A stretch of 64,000 nucleotides of DNA from Capitulum mitella. Lineage: Eukaryota; Arthropoda; Thecostraca; Pollicipedomorpha; Pollicipedidae. Under the pieces are notes generated by a model. It was not told where the DNA came from and ran no database searches. It saw only the letters and a program-made list of their open reading frames with translations. The stretch covers positions 18,913,398 through 18,977,397 of the forward strand of contig CP099841.1 in assembly GCA_030062745.1 (NCBI GenBank). Direction: 5' to 3'. Positions 1-11,804 of the stretch are shown here, in pieces. The position numbers were made by a program, and so were the translations under genes. Each line of letters opens with the position of its first letter. Position 1 is the first letter of the stretch.

Positions 1-239
1 TCAATTGAATGCTGATTGTGTTATTAGTAGCTGCCATATCAAACTGACCTTTGGCTTTATCTGTTTTAATGCAAGGAAGCTCATTTGAGTTTTCAGATAT
101 GATACCCCTTTTTCTGAATTCCTTTTTTGAGGGTTGTCTAACTGATCTGAATGACAGAGTTTGTCAGACTCCATAGAATCTAATACAGTGAACTTTTTGG
201 CTGTTTGGTTTCATCTTTCAGCACCAGAAGAAGTGAAAC
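1..239 (+). other. 5' non-coding sequence ahead of the SDR gene
   Basis: No coding potential is seen. A pyrimidine-rich tract ends in a good 3' splice site (tttcag, AG at 220-221), so 222-239 is probably the last 18 bases of a spliced 5' UTR. The promoter and first non-coding exon would then lie before the window. This is inferred from the splice motif only. Confidence 0.55.
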
Positions 240-3200
240 ATGATTTACCTGCTGACACCCATCTACAGCTTGTTTGTCCTTATGGTTGACATTGTGGAGT
301 TTGTATGGTCATCCTACTGGGACATACTGTGGACCTGTCTATATACCATCATTGACAAGCCACAGAAGAGTATTAAGGGCAAAACTGTGCTGGTGAGTGT
401 TTAAAAGCCCAAAAATGTGTGAGTACTTCAAGTAAGGTAGTGTTTATGCCACATGTGTGATCAGATTTTTAACCTTATTATTTCTATTGTTAACAGTATT
501 GTTATTAATAGATTATTGACAGTCAAAAACTGTTTAATATCTCACTTACCATTTCACATGTGGTGCACCTTGGATGGGCACATGGATGGGTAGTGAAAAA
601 CTAAACCCACAGTTGGATTTGTTTTGTAGGAGTATTTTTTTTCTTGTTTGTGGCAAGTAGCAATATGATTTTAATGCCCCATGTGCATTATTTCCTTATT
701 TACCTTTGGTCATGTTTCAGGTTACTGGTGCAGCAAATGGTGTTGGCAAAGAGCTTGCAGGCATATTTGCCAAAGAAGGTTGCAATGTGGTCTGCTGGGA
801 TATTGATGAGGTACCTAGTATTGTCCAGCAATTTTTTTTTTTACATGGAATTACAATGTTCAGGAACTGTCTCACCACATACTACACATGCCCTTTTTTG
901 TTTTTATTTTGGTCTTTTTTGTACCTGTTGTGTGATGTAGAAAGCCTCTGTATGTCAGCTGTTGAGAGAAACATGCAGATTTGTCAAGAACAGCTATGTT
1001 TGTATTTAAGTTATGGTGGAGTTTTTCATTAAGTATTTCAGCTCCATTGTGGCCTTGTATAAGTTTTGATGTTCCATAATGCTTCTTTTTTGTTTCTCTA
1101 TCTCACTTCAGGACCGCAACCAGGCCACTGTAGAACACGTACAGTCATTGGGCACGCAAGGACAATTCGCTGCTAACAAAGTTGATGTCAGCATCTATGA
1201 GGAAGTAATAGCAGCAGCAAACAAGGTGATACTCACATAGTAGAAAAAATGTTCCAAAAGCCAGTGTAATGAAGCTCGTTTGATCCAGTGTGACTATCCA
1301 TTTAGTCTGTTCAGAACCGGGCAAACTTATTTTAGGAATCCTCAGTGTGTGCTGCATTGCATCAACACAAAGTCCATGTACATGATTAATCCATTCTTGG
1401 TTGATACAAGTTACTTTGTATTCTTTATGTGAGAGTTTTTTGAGTGTCATGCAACAAATAGATGTTCTGTGTTTTAGGTCCGGAGAGAATTTGGTTCTGT
1501 GGATATTTTGGTTAATAATGCTGGTATCATGCCTACAAAACTCCTGCTTAGCCATTCGCCGGAGGAGATACAGAAGATCTTCAGCGTCAATGTTCTATCT
1601 CAGTTCTGGGTATGTTTTAGTTTCCCAGTGCCCATGTACTTTTTCAGAATGATCTGATTTTGGTCATGCAAAGTGTTAAAAGCGTGATGCCTGGTTTGGA
1701 TTTGGCTACCCTCATTAAGTGCGGCCGCCTCTCAGTTACGTCAGACATAATTACTGCTAAGTCCGGGATGCCTCCAGAAAGTTGGAAGAGGCATTCTGAA
1801 ACATTGGGCTCTTGTCTCCAATCGCTGCTTACTGTTTTCCATCTCACTCGTGTGTGCCAGTAGTTTTGCTTCGGTAAATAAGGTTGAAAAGTTCTTCGGC
1901 AGTACTTTAGGAAGTGAAATGAAGAACTTCCCCTTAAAAGTGGCCTCCACTTCAGCGTTCATATCGGACCATGCTCACGGCTGGATCAGCTATGTTCTGC
2001 TCCAGTTGTATAGTAAAAATATCCGTGTAACGCCACCTCAAGTGGCGTACGTTCATGCCCTTTGTTCAGAAATCGCCAAACTTACTTCAAGCAGGACTTT
2101 TTTTGCATCGGCTGCAGTCCGTAGTTTCTCTGACATATGGACTCGGAACATTGCGCACCATTGCCCTCTGCCAGTGGCTTCTGTGGCTTCCGCCCCATGT
2201 CTTACAGTTATTGATATACGCCACGTTATATGGTAGCATGCGGTAACACTGATTTTTCTCCAAACCAGAACTGTTTGGTACCGTTGAAACAGGCCTGAAT
2301 GAGAACCTTTTATCCTTTACAGCTGATGAGAGGTATGACGTTAGGTGTCCCATAGTTAGATTTTGCACATTGTTTATTGCCAGCTTTGCTTTTGTTGGGG
2401 GAGGGGAGGGGAGGAGCTTTGCCATTTGGTAACGACCAGGCGGGATAGGCGTCTGGTGACTGGCGTGATCTCGCTGCGGGCCACCGCCGCTCAGAGCGTG
2501 TCTGCGGGCTGCGGCAGACTCTGCGGGCGTTTCTGCCGGACATGTACGGCCGCGGCACGGGCTGCGTGGTCAGCCTCTCGTCCAACTGCGGCCTGATGGG
2601 CTCCCCCAACCTGGTGCCGTACTGCGCCTCCAAACACGCCGTCAGAGGTGGGTCCGTCTCGGTGCCGGCCCTGTCTGCCTCGCGTAGTTCGCGACTGTGC
2701 AACCAAGGTTTGTTTGGTTAAATTAGCGTGCTGGTGTGCCTCCGGTCAGACTGTCGCGAAAGTAATCTTAAACAGGAGTTCGGTAGCAGTTAAACTTCAC
2801 TTAAGAACAAGATTAACTTTAGTCAGTGGTAGAATTTGGTTGAAAGTTCAGAATTTTACTGTAAATTGGGTTTGTTAAAATGTGCAGGTGATGCCAGTTC
2901 CGTGGTTGAATGACAGTTCTGACCCGTGATTTCAGGGCTGATGGAGGCTCTGCACGAGGAGGAGCGCCACATGAGTCAGGGCCGCAAGCCGGTCGTGCAC
3001 TACCTGACCGTGTTCCCGTTCATCATCAACACGCAGCTGGTCAAGTACCCCCGCGTGAGGTCAGTGGAAGCGGGCAGCCGGTCGACGGCACCCGATCGAG
3101 GGCCCAGGCTATAGGTGCGTGGCGGTGCCGAAGGTCTGCTGAGCACCTGTAGCCGGCGAGCCGGGCCGAAGGTCATGAGCAGTGACTCATGGCTAGAAAG

Positions 3201-4193
3201 GAGCTGGAAATGGACACTCATCACCCCATAATTACATTAAAGCTCTCTGAAATTCATTACTCGATATGAGATCTACGAGACTAATGAATCGTGGTGTTGG
3301 AGGATATGGGTCCTGCGATTGTGCTGCTAGTCTGTTTCTTTTTCGGAAGTGTGTAAGGTACGTGATGGTGGTAACGTAGTGACCGTCGGCAGATTTCCTT
3401 GGCTGACTCCGGTCCTGACGCCCAAGTACGTGGCCGAGGAGATTGTCAAGGCTCTGAAGCAGAAGGAGGAGGTGCTGTTCTTCCCCAAATGGATGTATTT
3501 CGGTTTCCTCTTCAGTAGGTGAGGATCTCGTGGCGTTGAGGAGTTCTGGATAATAAGATAGGTCTGAATGGAAAAGCATAATTGGGAGGAATTTCGTATC
3601 TTAGCGGAACAACGAACGCAAATTTCTAGAGATTGGGTGGTTTGCTCGGGATACAGAACCCACGTCACAGGCCAGGGGAAAGGATGGATTGTCGTAATTC
3701 TTGGGATTTCTAATGACTCAGGACGTCTGTTTCCTTGTTTTACACCGTGTTTTTTCACTGACAATCCATGTTTTACTTCCATGGTTTTCTGGCCTGCTAA
3801 ACGTCCTCTTTATATCATCTTTTCCGTGTATGAAATACTCCCACTTTGATGAGGATGCTCATGTGTATGTACAGTATATCATATGAGTTGGACCTGCTTG
3901 GCGAGTGGCTGAGTTGTCTTGCTCGTAACTTGACCCGTGTGCGCGCTGCTCATTCTGTAGGCGTGGCCTGGGAGTTGTGACTTCCCATTTACCTCACGCG
4001 TTACCCTACCACGTGTGGCCCACCCTACTGTGCAGCTCCTACACATTCCGGGACCGTGACCTGACCTCCCGCTGCCGCCATCAGGCTGTGGCCTCGCCGG
4101 ATGCAGCAGCGCTTCTACGACCTCCTGGACGTCGGCGTGGACGAGCGTCAGTACAACATGATCGACGGCATGCGCCTGTTCAACCAGCGCTGA
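240..4193 (+). CDS. SDR16C-family short-chain dehydrogenase (retinol dehydrogenase / 17-beta-HSD-like), 8 exons
   Basis: Membrane-anchored NAD(P)(H)-dependent oxidoreductase; relatives act on retinol or steroids at the ER or lipid droplets. Exons: 240-392, 721-810, 1112-1225, 1478-1609, 2518-2647, 2936-3059, 3393-3518, 4085-4193. All seven introns are GT-AG and the phases join into one 325-residue protein, normal for the family. Visible: a hydrophobic N-terminal anchor (about residues 4-23), cofactor motif TGAANGVG (53-60), NNAG (132-135), and catalytic Asn157, Ser185, Tyr198 and Lys202 (YCASK). The FLPDM and NLVPYCASK stretches and the C-terminal PKYVAEEIVKAL segment are typical of SDR16C/RDHE2/HSD17B11-13. 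The start is the first ATG after the splice acceptor at 221. Exons 5-8 are much more GC-rich than exons 1-4. Intact, so likely functional; the exact substrate cannot be read from sequence. Confidence 0.93.
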
Positions 4194-5070
4194 GCGGCGC
4201 CGCGCGCTTCGGCGGCGTCCGGCCCCTGGTGGTGGCAGCTGAACCGCCGACCACCGACTTCTAGCGACTTGCTTACGACGTCTTGTGACGTGTTAACGGC
4301 GATCACTGACGTAACGGCGGCTATTGACGTGCTGACGTCCGATGATCACCAGTGACCCACTGACGAAGACTGTGGACCCCGCGACGGTGACTGCTGGCCG
4401 TTCTTGTGTCGACTTCTGTGTTTGTGACGGTGGCTGCAGGCGTGGTGACGCGGACAGTGGAACCAAGGCAGCAAGATTTAAGTAGTCTTGTTGCTGGCTA
4501 ATTTGTAGCGTTGTGTAAAACCATGCAGGGTGCTTACTTTTGTTGGGGGAAAGGAAATTTGGGAATTGCTAGCATCGAATCAGCATTGCTGTACGTTGCA
4601 TGGAAGACATGACGTCGAGTTCATGGCGCAAAGCGTTATTTATTTGCCTTAAGTTTCCTGAAGATAAATGCACAGGGCAAGAATTTAGAAAGGCAAGCAT
4701 CGAATTGGCTTTGCTGCAGCCTCCATTCGGTCAGTTACGTTGAGTTTGTATTGCAAACGGTAGATCGCTTATCTTAAGTTCCCAGTGCCTATAAAATGAC
4801 TTCCAAGTTGCACCGTTTCCTTCCACTTAGCTTTTTCACTGGGTGCTCGTGCATATGACTTCGAGTTTGTAGCATTGTCTGAGAGCATAGATGCCATGTT
4901 TCCAGTCATATGTCACGTATCAGACATCTTCCAATTATGCGTTGTTGCCTGTTGCATGCATTCGATATTTTATACTTGTAGCAGGATGATGAGGCGATAT
5001 CTGAAAACGTCGTGCGGAGGAAGGCGCGTGAATTCGTTGGATGGCACGGGGTGCTATCAGTTACATTAAA
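4194..5070 (+). other. Probable 3' UTR / downstream region of the SDR gene
   Basis: No coding sequence. A cluster of TGACGT/TGACG motifs lies at 4284-4345 just after the stop. No AATAAA was found nearby; the only candidate polyadenylation signal is ATTAAA at 5065-5070, so the transcript end is uncertain. Confidence 0.35.
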
Positions 5071-8000
5071 TGCTCAATTCTGAATCGCGTGGCTGTTTAC
5101 ACCTGAACCTCAAGGTCGTGTGTTGTCTGTTTTGGCCGTAGTTCGCCAGGTTGCCATTCCACCGTTGCGGGACGTTGTCTAGACTGGCTGAGGACGTGTT
5201 AACGGCGGCGGTCTGTGGCCGGCGTCGGGCGCTGGTCGTGGGCGGTCGTTTGCTCACCACGGCTCAGTCGCTACAGTGGTCGGCTGAGTCCACCGTCTGC
5301 CGCTGAAGCGATTCACGTGCTGGCCCCTTTCTCCGCAGACCCATTTGGAGTCCTCAAAATCCGTCCGAAGCCACCCAGTCCTCGCCGATAGAGTGGGTGA
5401 GGTGGGAGTGGGGGGAGGGGTCGACACGGTGTCGCTGCTTTTCGAACGCCGCTTTTCCTGTGGACTCTGGCAGCACTGTGTTTGCGGCTGGTCTGCAGTT
5501 CGTGCAGATGAGCCGCTGTGTTTTCTACGTACAGTGATACTGGTTCGGTACTCGGGTGTTGCGTTATAGCCGTCCAGGACCTCACGTGGCGTATTTGGTG
5601 CGTTACTCAAGCCTGTTCAGTTCACTTCAAACAGTTCACTATGACAGGGAGCACAGTGGCGCCGTCCTTTGGTGTGGGAGCACCTGGACGATATTATTAC
5701 AGCTGTTTAGCGCGCATCGTGTCACTCTGTTATCCATGTCACGGAATACACGAATACATGTAGTTAATTTTTATGGCCGGTGTTGACTGATGATATCTGC
5801 CTGGTTTTGACAGCAGCAGAATGCCTCGACTGGCTCAGGTCACACACTGTCTATGCAGGGGTACACTTGTGTGCAACGTTTCCTGTCACGCGTTTTGCAG
5901 TATTTCGATAAAATTCGACGTTTGGTGCTTGCCTCCTCCGCTCTGGGGGTAAACGTCACCGCAAACAGTGGCGCCACCGCAGCGGCGCGAATCTCTGGAG
6001 CCCTCTGACGACGTTCAGTCAACAATGACGTCTCGCCCCAGACCCAGCGTCTCGCTTTCTACCTGCTCTCGCGCTCGGAGAGCACTGGCCACACGAGCTG
6101 CCTGAACCGCCCGGTCGGATCAGCACCCTCTGTTCTCAGCGCTGAAATGATTATCCTGGCTGGAACCCTCATCCTGTGCTCATGTAAGCCAGTCATAATG
6201 AGGAGCGGGTTAGGGGCCCGGCACTTCGGTGGTCGTGATTTAAGGCGTTGGCTGGGCCAAGATGTCTCAGTCGTGTCCCGGATGCAAGACGGGACAGCTC
6301 TCGACCCACCAGGGATAGGGTGTCGGCAGCGGCGAGCAGGTCTTCGACACAAGCGAAGTGCTGAAACGGAATACCAATATACGGAATACCATTCACAGAG
6401 AAAGCAAACCAAACGATCTTCATTTCTGTGCCTGCGTATTTTCCATACGTTAACCCGACACCGTCTGGGGATGTCAAACAGGGCTACCCTCGGCTTTAAG
6501 AATAACTTGTGAACCGTTAAAGCAAGCTCACCCAAACTTTCAGTACCTGTTTGACAATCAATTTTACATGTTTCGACACCAAAACCATTTCCATGCAAGG
6601 CCAGGCCATCGAGATATGACGCCGTGAATAAACCTTTGCATGCATGTTTTCGTTTCTTCGGGCGGTAGCGCAAACATGTTTTGTTTGTTTAATAATATTC
6701 GAGAATATAATGCATGGATTATTTGGATGTACCTAGGACGCCGGCCCCAAAAGCAGGGGCGTGGCCAAGATTTTGTTAAGGGGGGGGGGGGGCGGGGCTA
6801 AATGTGAGTTAAAATCGAGCCAGGAAGACAATGTACAGTGGTTTTCACACAAAATGCGGGCCTATGGGGCAGGCGCAGCCAAGGGGGCCGGGCCCCTCGG
6901 CTCCCCTTGGCTGTGGAATTGGACTGTATGGTCACCAAATGGAATGTGAGGTCATATCAGGTCGCCTCTGCAACAGTGTCTGTGGACGATTGTTCCGTAG
7001 CAGCAGAGAGTGACTATTTTTCCTAGTCGGCAAAAGAAAAACGACTATCTCTCCTGGCCCAGTTTGACCTTGACCTGACAAAGAGCAGACAGAGCAGATT
7101 TCACTATCTCGAAATGTCATTTCAGTTCTGCACTTGATGCAGTTCGGAATCCCAGAGGGGTAATTATCGCTATTGTCAGGAAAAGTAATGCAACCTTATC
7201 TGACCTGACCTAGACTGACCTTGACTGGATGAGAAGCAGGTAATCCAGAACTGGCCATCAGGTTTCACTTCCGTCGTTTTTGTCACGTGGATCAAAACGG
7301 CGACCAGTAAGGATTGATCTTTGGCATGTAAAATAAGACCAACATTTCACCTAACGTAGCCTGACTAACCCAACATTTTTTTAACATTTTGGCGTGTTTC
7401 TGATGCAGAAGATCGTGACCTTTTGCTTGACACCCAGTTAAAGGATTTAAGGTAAGTAATTCCGATGATATGATGTACGAACCGGTGTCAGTTTTTCCGA
7501 CGTTGGGTTCCTCGTTCTAGGTGACCCGTGAAGTCATCAGTCACGCGACCAGGCGAACTGGATTCCCGATATGAATTACGGATGGACGGCTGCCGTCCTT
7601 TATTCATACCGGCAGTGTCGGCGAAGTTTGACATATAAGGCACGACCCCCTCTAGAGAAAAATCGAACGCTCAATAAATAAGCCATGTCGCCAAAAGGCA
7701 AATATTTTGGCAATGTCGTTTGGGTGGTGTAATGGAATGCTAAGAGGGTAATTACGCTTCCTTGCTTTGTGCCTTATCGGTAGTTCGCTTCTTGTTCCAG
7801 CGTCCGACAAAGCCCATTTTAGAGAATTCGTCATTGGTTTATTAAAGTTGGCACAAGAAAATATAGACATATTTATGACAGACAACCATCATGCATGGCG
7901 CACCCACTCCTTCCCGTTCGGGCCTCCTATGACGACAGATGGATGAGAAACATCCTCATCAAGCAGACAGCGTGTGTGGATTTCGTTCATCGGGTAAAAT

Positions 8001-9012
8001 ACAGCAAGCAATGACAGAGCGAGGTCGAAAGCAAATGTGCTCGGGGTCACGCACTCCTTTGGCTACCATCACATTATCATACCAATACTGGGAGGAATGT
8101 TTCAATCTTCACTACGTTACGTCTGCGTTGACCAGTTCGCACGTCTAGATAAAACGCCGCACGAACGCCGACCAGGCGCCACCAGGCCTTACCTACCGGA
8201 AGCTCTTTGCATAAACCCATTCTCTGTTTACCCGGGGGAGGGCCAAGAACTCTTAAGAGCAGCCAACGCTGCTGGAACAAGTGCTCAGAAGCTCATCGAT
8301 TTGACTGGCGTGACATCACTATCATAATATATCGCCACAATCTACTCGTGCACAGACAGGCAGGCGAATCACCAGGGAAGGCGCTGCTAAACGGACTGTC
8401 AAGCGGCAGCGACTCAAATGAGACTACAGTCGAACTCACTAAAAGCGAACGTGAAGAGTGGTTGGCGTAGTTACAACTGCAATCTCTATTACTGTTTACA
8501 CTGCATCTTAGCGCTACTCTAGAGCACCGAAGCTGCCAACGATATTGCCGCTCCTTTCGCGTGGCACAAACACTTGCTTCAGCAGAATAAATCGCGAACG
8601 TCACCTGAACATGGGTGCGACTCCCGCTCTCCCGCGTGCGAAATTTCATCCGATCACGGCGCGAAGCACTCTGCGGTGTCGCGGTTTTGGTCCGCTTATC
8701 TGGCAGTTTCACGACACCTGGTCCTGGTCGTCGGACCAGGAGGTCGTCTTTCGCGTGGCTACAGAGTAACGGTTCCAGCGGCTCAGGCAGCACGACAGCA
8801 GTCTCGCCGTCTTCTAGACGCGCTCTCCGTCCGCCTTCTCCCCGTAACCGTCTTTGGCTCAAACCCTCACGCCCTCCGACAGTTCTCTCAACGAGACTAC
8901 CGGAGTATTTCTACCGTCAGTCCGGAGCACAGCGCCTACGGTCAGACATCACAAGGTCGGCACCTTCGTGCCCGCGCCGCGCTTTGGCTCAGACCGCCAC
9001 GCGCCGCCCGCC
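5071..9012. other. Intergenic, no gene recognised
   Basis: Only short overlapping ORFs on both strands, none resembling a known protein. A G homopolymer lies at about 6780-6792, next to a 'ggggcgtggccaag' motif of the kind found at transposon ends elsewhere in the window. TGACCT/AGGTCA half-sites cluster at about 7065-7080 and 7197-7230. The long ORFs at 8293-9528 read through and past the 3' end of the LRR gene and look like compositional artefacts. Confidence 0.5.
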
Positions 9013-10356
9013 TCACACCTCCACCTCGGGCGCGTCCTCCTCGCGCTCGATGTTGGTGTACTGCCGCGAGCGCTTCACGTTCTGGATGGCCGTCTGCAGT
9101 TGTGGCTGGATGCTCTTGGCGCGCCGCACCAGCCGGTGGCGCTGCGTATAGATGACGATCGACAGCAGCACGCACATGACGAACACCAGGATGCCCAGTA
9201 CGACGGAGGCGGTCGACGTCTGCGCCGCCGGCGGGGGCGCGCACTCCATGTGCAACAGCTGCATCACCGGCAGGTTCTCGTTGGAAGCGGGCCGGCCGGC
9301 GAAGCAGCGGTACGCCTCGTGGCCCATCACGCGCGTCTGCGTCGTCATCAGCCAGTGGTGGAACGGCTTGATGTTGCAGTCGCAGAAGAACGGGTTACCG
9401 GTGAGCTTGACGGCGAAGTTGGCGTTGCGCGCGGTCAGCTGGTCGAGCAGACCCGTGGCATTTGCGTTCAGCCGGCGAATCGAGTTGTACTCCAGGTCCA
9501 AATAGCCGAGGTGCTTCAGGCACATTAGGTCAAAATCGATGCCCGTGAGTCGGTTGCTGCCTAGGTATAGATGCTCAAGAGAGTTCAACTGACAGAAGGT
9601 GTGCGGGTCACGAAGGTTCCAGATCTCGTTCTGCTCTAGGTGCAGCTTCTTCAGCTTGGTCAGCATACTACTCTGGAATATGATCTCTAGGCTGGCCATA
9701 TACCACTCCGAATTGACGTCCTCGGTGAAGGCGTTGGTTAGGTGAAGAGCTTCCAGGTTCCTGAAGTTGCTGAAGACTCGCGGGTGGTGCTTCGAGTCGA
9801 CGATGCACAGGCTGTTGTGATTCAGGATCAGCGTCTTGACGCTGGCCACTCGGTGGAACGACTGCCCATCAATCTCCTTGATGCCATTGTTACTCATGTC
9901 GATGGTTTCCAAGTCTTCAAAGTTAAACTCCGTGCCGAAAACGTTCGGGGGTAGAATATCCAAGAAGTTGCCCGTGAAAATGAGCACCTCGGTGTTATCG
10001 GGTAGTGCACTCAGCACCGATGCGTTCGTGAATCCCGTGTTGGTGCAGTTGACTACATATTTCTCTGCTCTCTGGTATGTTGCCATCGCACAACGACACT
10101 GTTTCTCGAACGCTTTCGGGCACCCCGTAGAATCTGTGTCGTAAATATCGTCATCCAGGTCTTCGTCTAGATCATCCGCAGTCTCGTCATTTCGGGCCGC
10201 CACAAGATTGCTCTGGGCCGCGTGCGTGATGCTGTAAACTCCCTTTGAAGCCGAAAGGTGCTTCTTTATTAGTCCAGTATTTTTCTTTGACTTTGATAAC
10301 CTTCCAAATCCTTCTTCGATTCCCAGAACCAACAGTAGAAGCACCAGCAATTTCAT
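9013..10356 (-). CDS. Leucine-rich-repeat type I transmembrane protein, TPBG/5T4-like
   Basis: A 447-residue ORF in one exon. Signal peptide at 1-18, then an acidic spacer (61-71). An LRR N-cap has Cys79, 87, 89 and 104. About six LRRs (roughly 120-320) carry the LxxLxLxxNxI pattern, e.g. LKKLHLEQNEI and LGYLDLEYNSI. An LRR C-cap has Cys325, 327, 351 and 372. One membrane helix (about 383-403) is followed by a basic stop-transfer and a 40-residue tail ending EVEV, a possible class II PDZ ligand. The N-cap, LRR, C-cap, helix and short-tail plan resembles trophoblast glycoprotein (5T4) and related arthropod adhesion or Wnt-modulating receptors; the subfamily is inferred. A pyrimidine tract and CAG (AG at 10369-10370, minus strand) just upstream of the ATG suggest an upstream 5' UTR exon. 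No lesions. Confidence 0.88.
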   Translation of the reverse strand: MKLLVLLLLVLGIEEGFGRLSKSKKNTGLIKKHLSASKGVYSITHAAQSNLVAARNDETADDLDEDLDDDIYDTDSTGCPKAFEKQCRCAMATYQRAEKYVVNCTNTGFTNASVLSALPDNTEVLIFTGNFLDILPPNVFGTEFNFEDLETIDMSNNGIKEIDGQSFHRVASVKTLILNHNSLCIVDSKHHPRVFSNFRNLEALHLTNAFTEDVNSEWYMASLEIIFQSSMLTKLKKLHLEQNEIWNLRDPHTFCQLNSLEHLYLGSNRLTGIDFDLMCLKHLGYLDLEYNSIRRLNANATGLLDQLTARNANFAVKLTGNPFFCDCNIKPFHHWLMTTQTRVMGHEAYRCFAGRPASNENLPVMQLLHMECAPPPAAQTSTASVVLGILVFVMCVLLSIVIYTQRHRLVRRAKSIQPQLQTAIQNVKRSRQYTNIEREEDAPEVEV

Positions 10357-10362
10357 GGCGTG

Positions 10363-11653
10363 TTAACCCTGAAAAAGAAAATCACGTTACGTTTATTCAT
10401 GCGAATGCAATGACGATCACTATGTTGCAACATGACAAATATTTTAATCTGCCCCCGACTGGGGGGTTGACCACCCCAGAGATTTTTCCACCACTGCGAG
10501 AGAACGAACGACCGCAGCGCCACGAACGTTCGTGTACCTTCTGTTTGGTCATTTTACACCTTTTATCCAACTTCTGACCTCAGGTCAAGTCAGGTGTCTG
10601 ACCTACGTCAGGTCAAGTGGATCTATGTCCAAGAAAGTTTAGCGCCCTGTAACTTTTTCGGAAAACATGATATTACAATGACAATTTCAGGGACTACAAA
10701 TCTTGGTAAATGCAACAAATCTGCTATCTCAGATTTTTCAAAATCTTCCGGGCCACTGACCTAAGGTCAACCCTATTTTCAAGACATGTCGTTGTTTTTT
10801 TCGGGAATAACCGGAATTTTTTGCACAACATTTTTAGTATGGGGTGATGCAGACATTTAGTTTCCGTCCGTGGGCAAGGTGTTAATGACTCCCAGCCATT
10901 GAACTGAGGTAAGGTCACGAATAACTGTCATGGGCCGAAATGCACCACTGTCCAAATCAGTGATGAATTATTCCGAACGGGTAGAAAATGGCAGAACAGC
11001 CTCGCACAGTTGCAACTGATAGCAGGAAGTCAAAATATTAAAAAAAAACGTTTTAAAAATTGCATATATTTGGAAATAAACAGGCTCTAACGAATAAAGG
11101 TCCGCCAGCTGGGTACACGAATGACTAATGAATTTTTCCAGAATTTAAGCATGAGACACAATCACAAGAACTTTTAGGATCAATCAATATTACATGGAAA
11201 GGCAGAAACACTAAAATTAGTTCCCGGCAACTTCATACCACGTTCGGCTAAGCCGTCCACCGGCAGTCGGCGAGAAAATCGCCGTGTCTTTAACTCAACG
11301 TTTCGGCGTATGTGTTGAACAAATCGGGGAAATTAGACGTGTATCGGCATCTGCGGACTTAAGCTTGTTCGCTGGTGCCTTTACATAGACTAAACTAGTC
11401 ACAGCCATTGAGATCCAGGCCCCTCCTCGGTTTCATGCAGTCGGTTCTGAGAAAACTTTATATGGCGTAAATGGCTTACATATGACCCAAAAATGTAAAT
11501 GAGACCAGTTTCGAGCTCTACTTGTCACGAGCTTTCCGACGGTGTGCTTATTTCTATCGCACGACCAACCGTTCGTGAGTTAGATGGAGGCAGACAACCC
11601 CCCTCCCCCAGTCGGGCGTGATTGGCGCCGACTGCCAGTCGGACGCGGGTTAA
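10363..11653. mobile_element. Candidate TTAA-bounded non-autonomous DNA element
   Basis: Flanked by TTAA at 10363-10366 and 11650-11653, with ends CCCT... and ...GCGGG reading inward. Outward GGGTTAA ends match the other TTAA elements in the window. No ORF. It contains the everted half-site pairs TGACCTacgtcAGGTCA (about 10600-10616) and TGACCTAAGGTCA (10757-10769). Its left end abuts the start exon of the LRR gene. TTAA target duplications and CCC-type termini are piggyBac hallmarks; with degenerate ends, these boundaries are a proposal. Confidence 0.45.
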
Positions 11654-11804
11654 GAAATGCAACAACCATTAGGGATCAGTACATCTTTCGTAACGCAATT
11701 GACGGCAGCAACATTTTACCGCATTGCCAAAAGGCCAGAGCGTCCCATATTTCAAGCTAGACTGCCAGCCTTTAGACCACCCGAATGATCACGACAATGT
11801 TGTC

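Noticed and set aside
1610-2517. ORFs inside the fourth intron of the SDR gene
   Set aside because: They lie between a proven donor and acceptor joining VLSQFW to TLRAFLPDM and show no domain.
8293-9528. Several overlapping ORFs of 100-224 codons on both strands
   Set aside because: They overlap the 3' end of the LRR gene or GC-rich flank, have Arg/Pro/Ser-rich composition and no recognisable domain.
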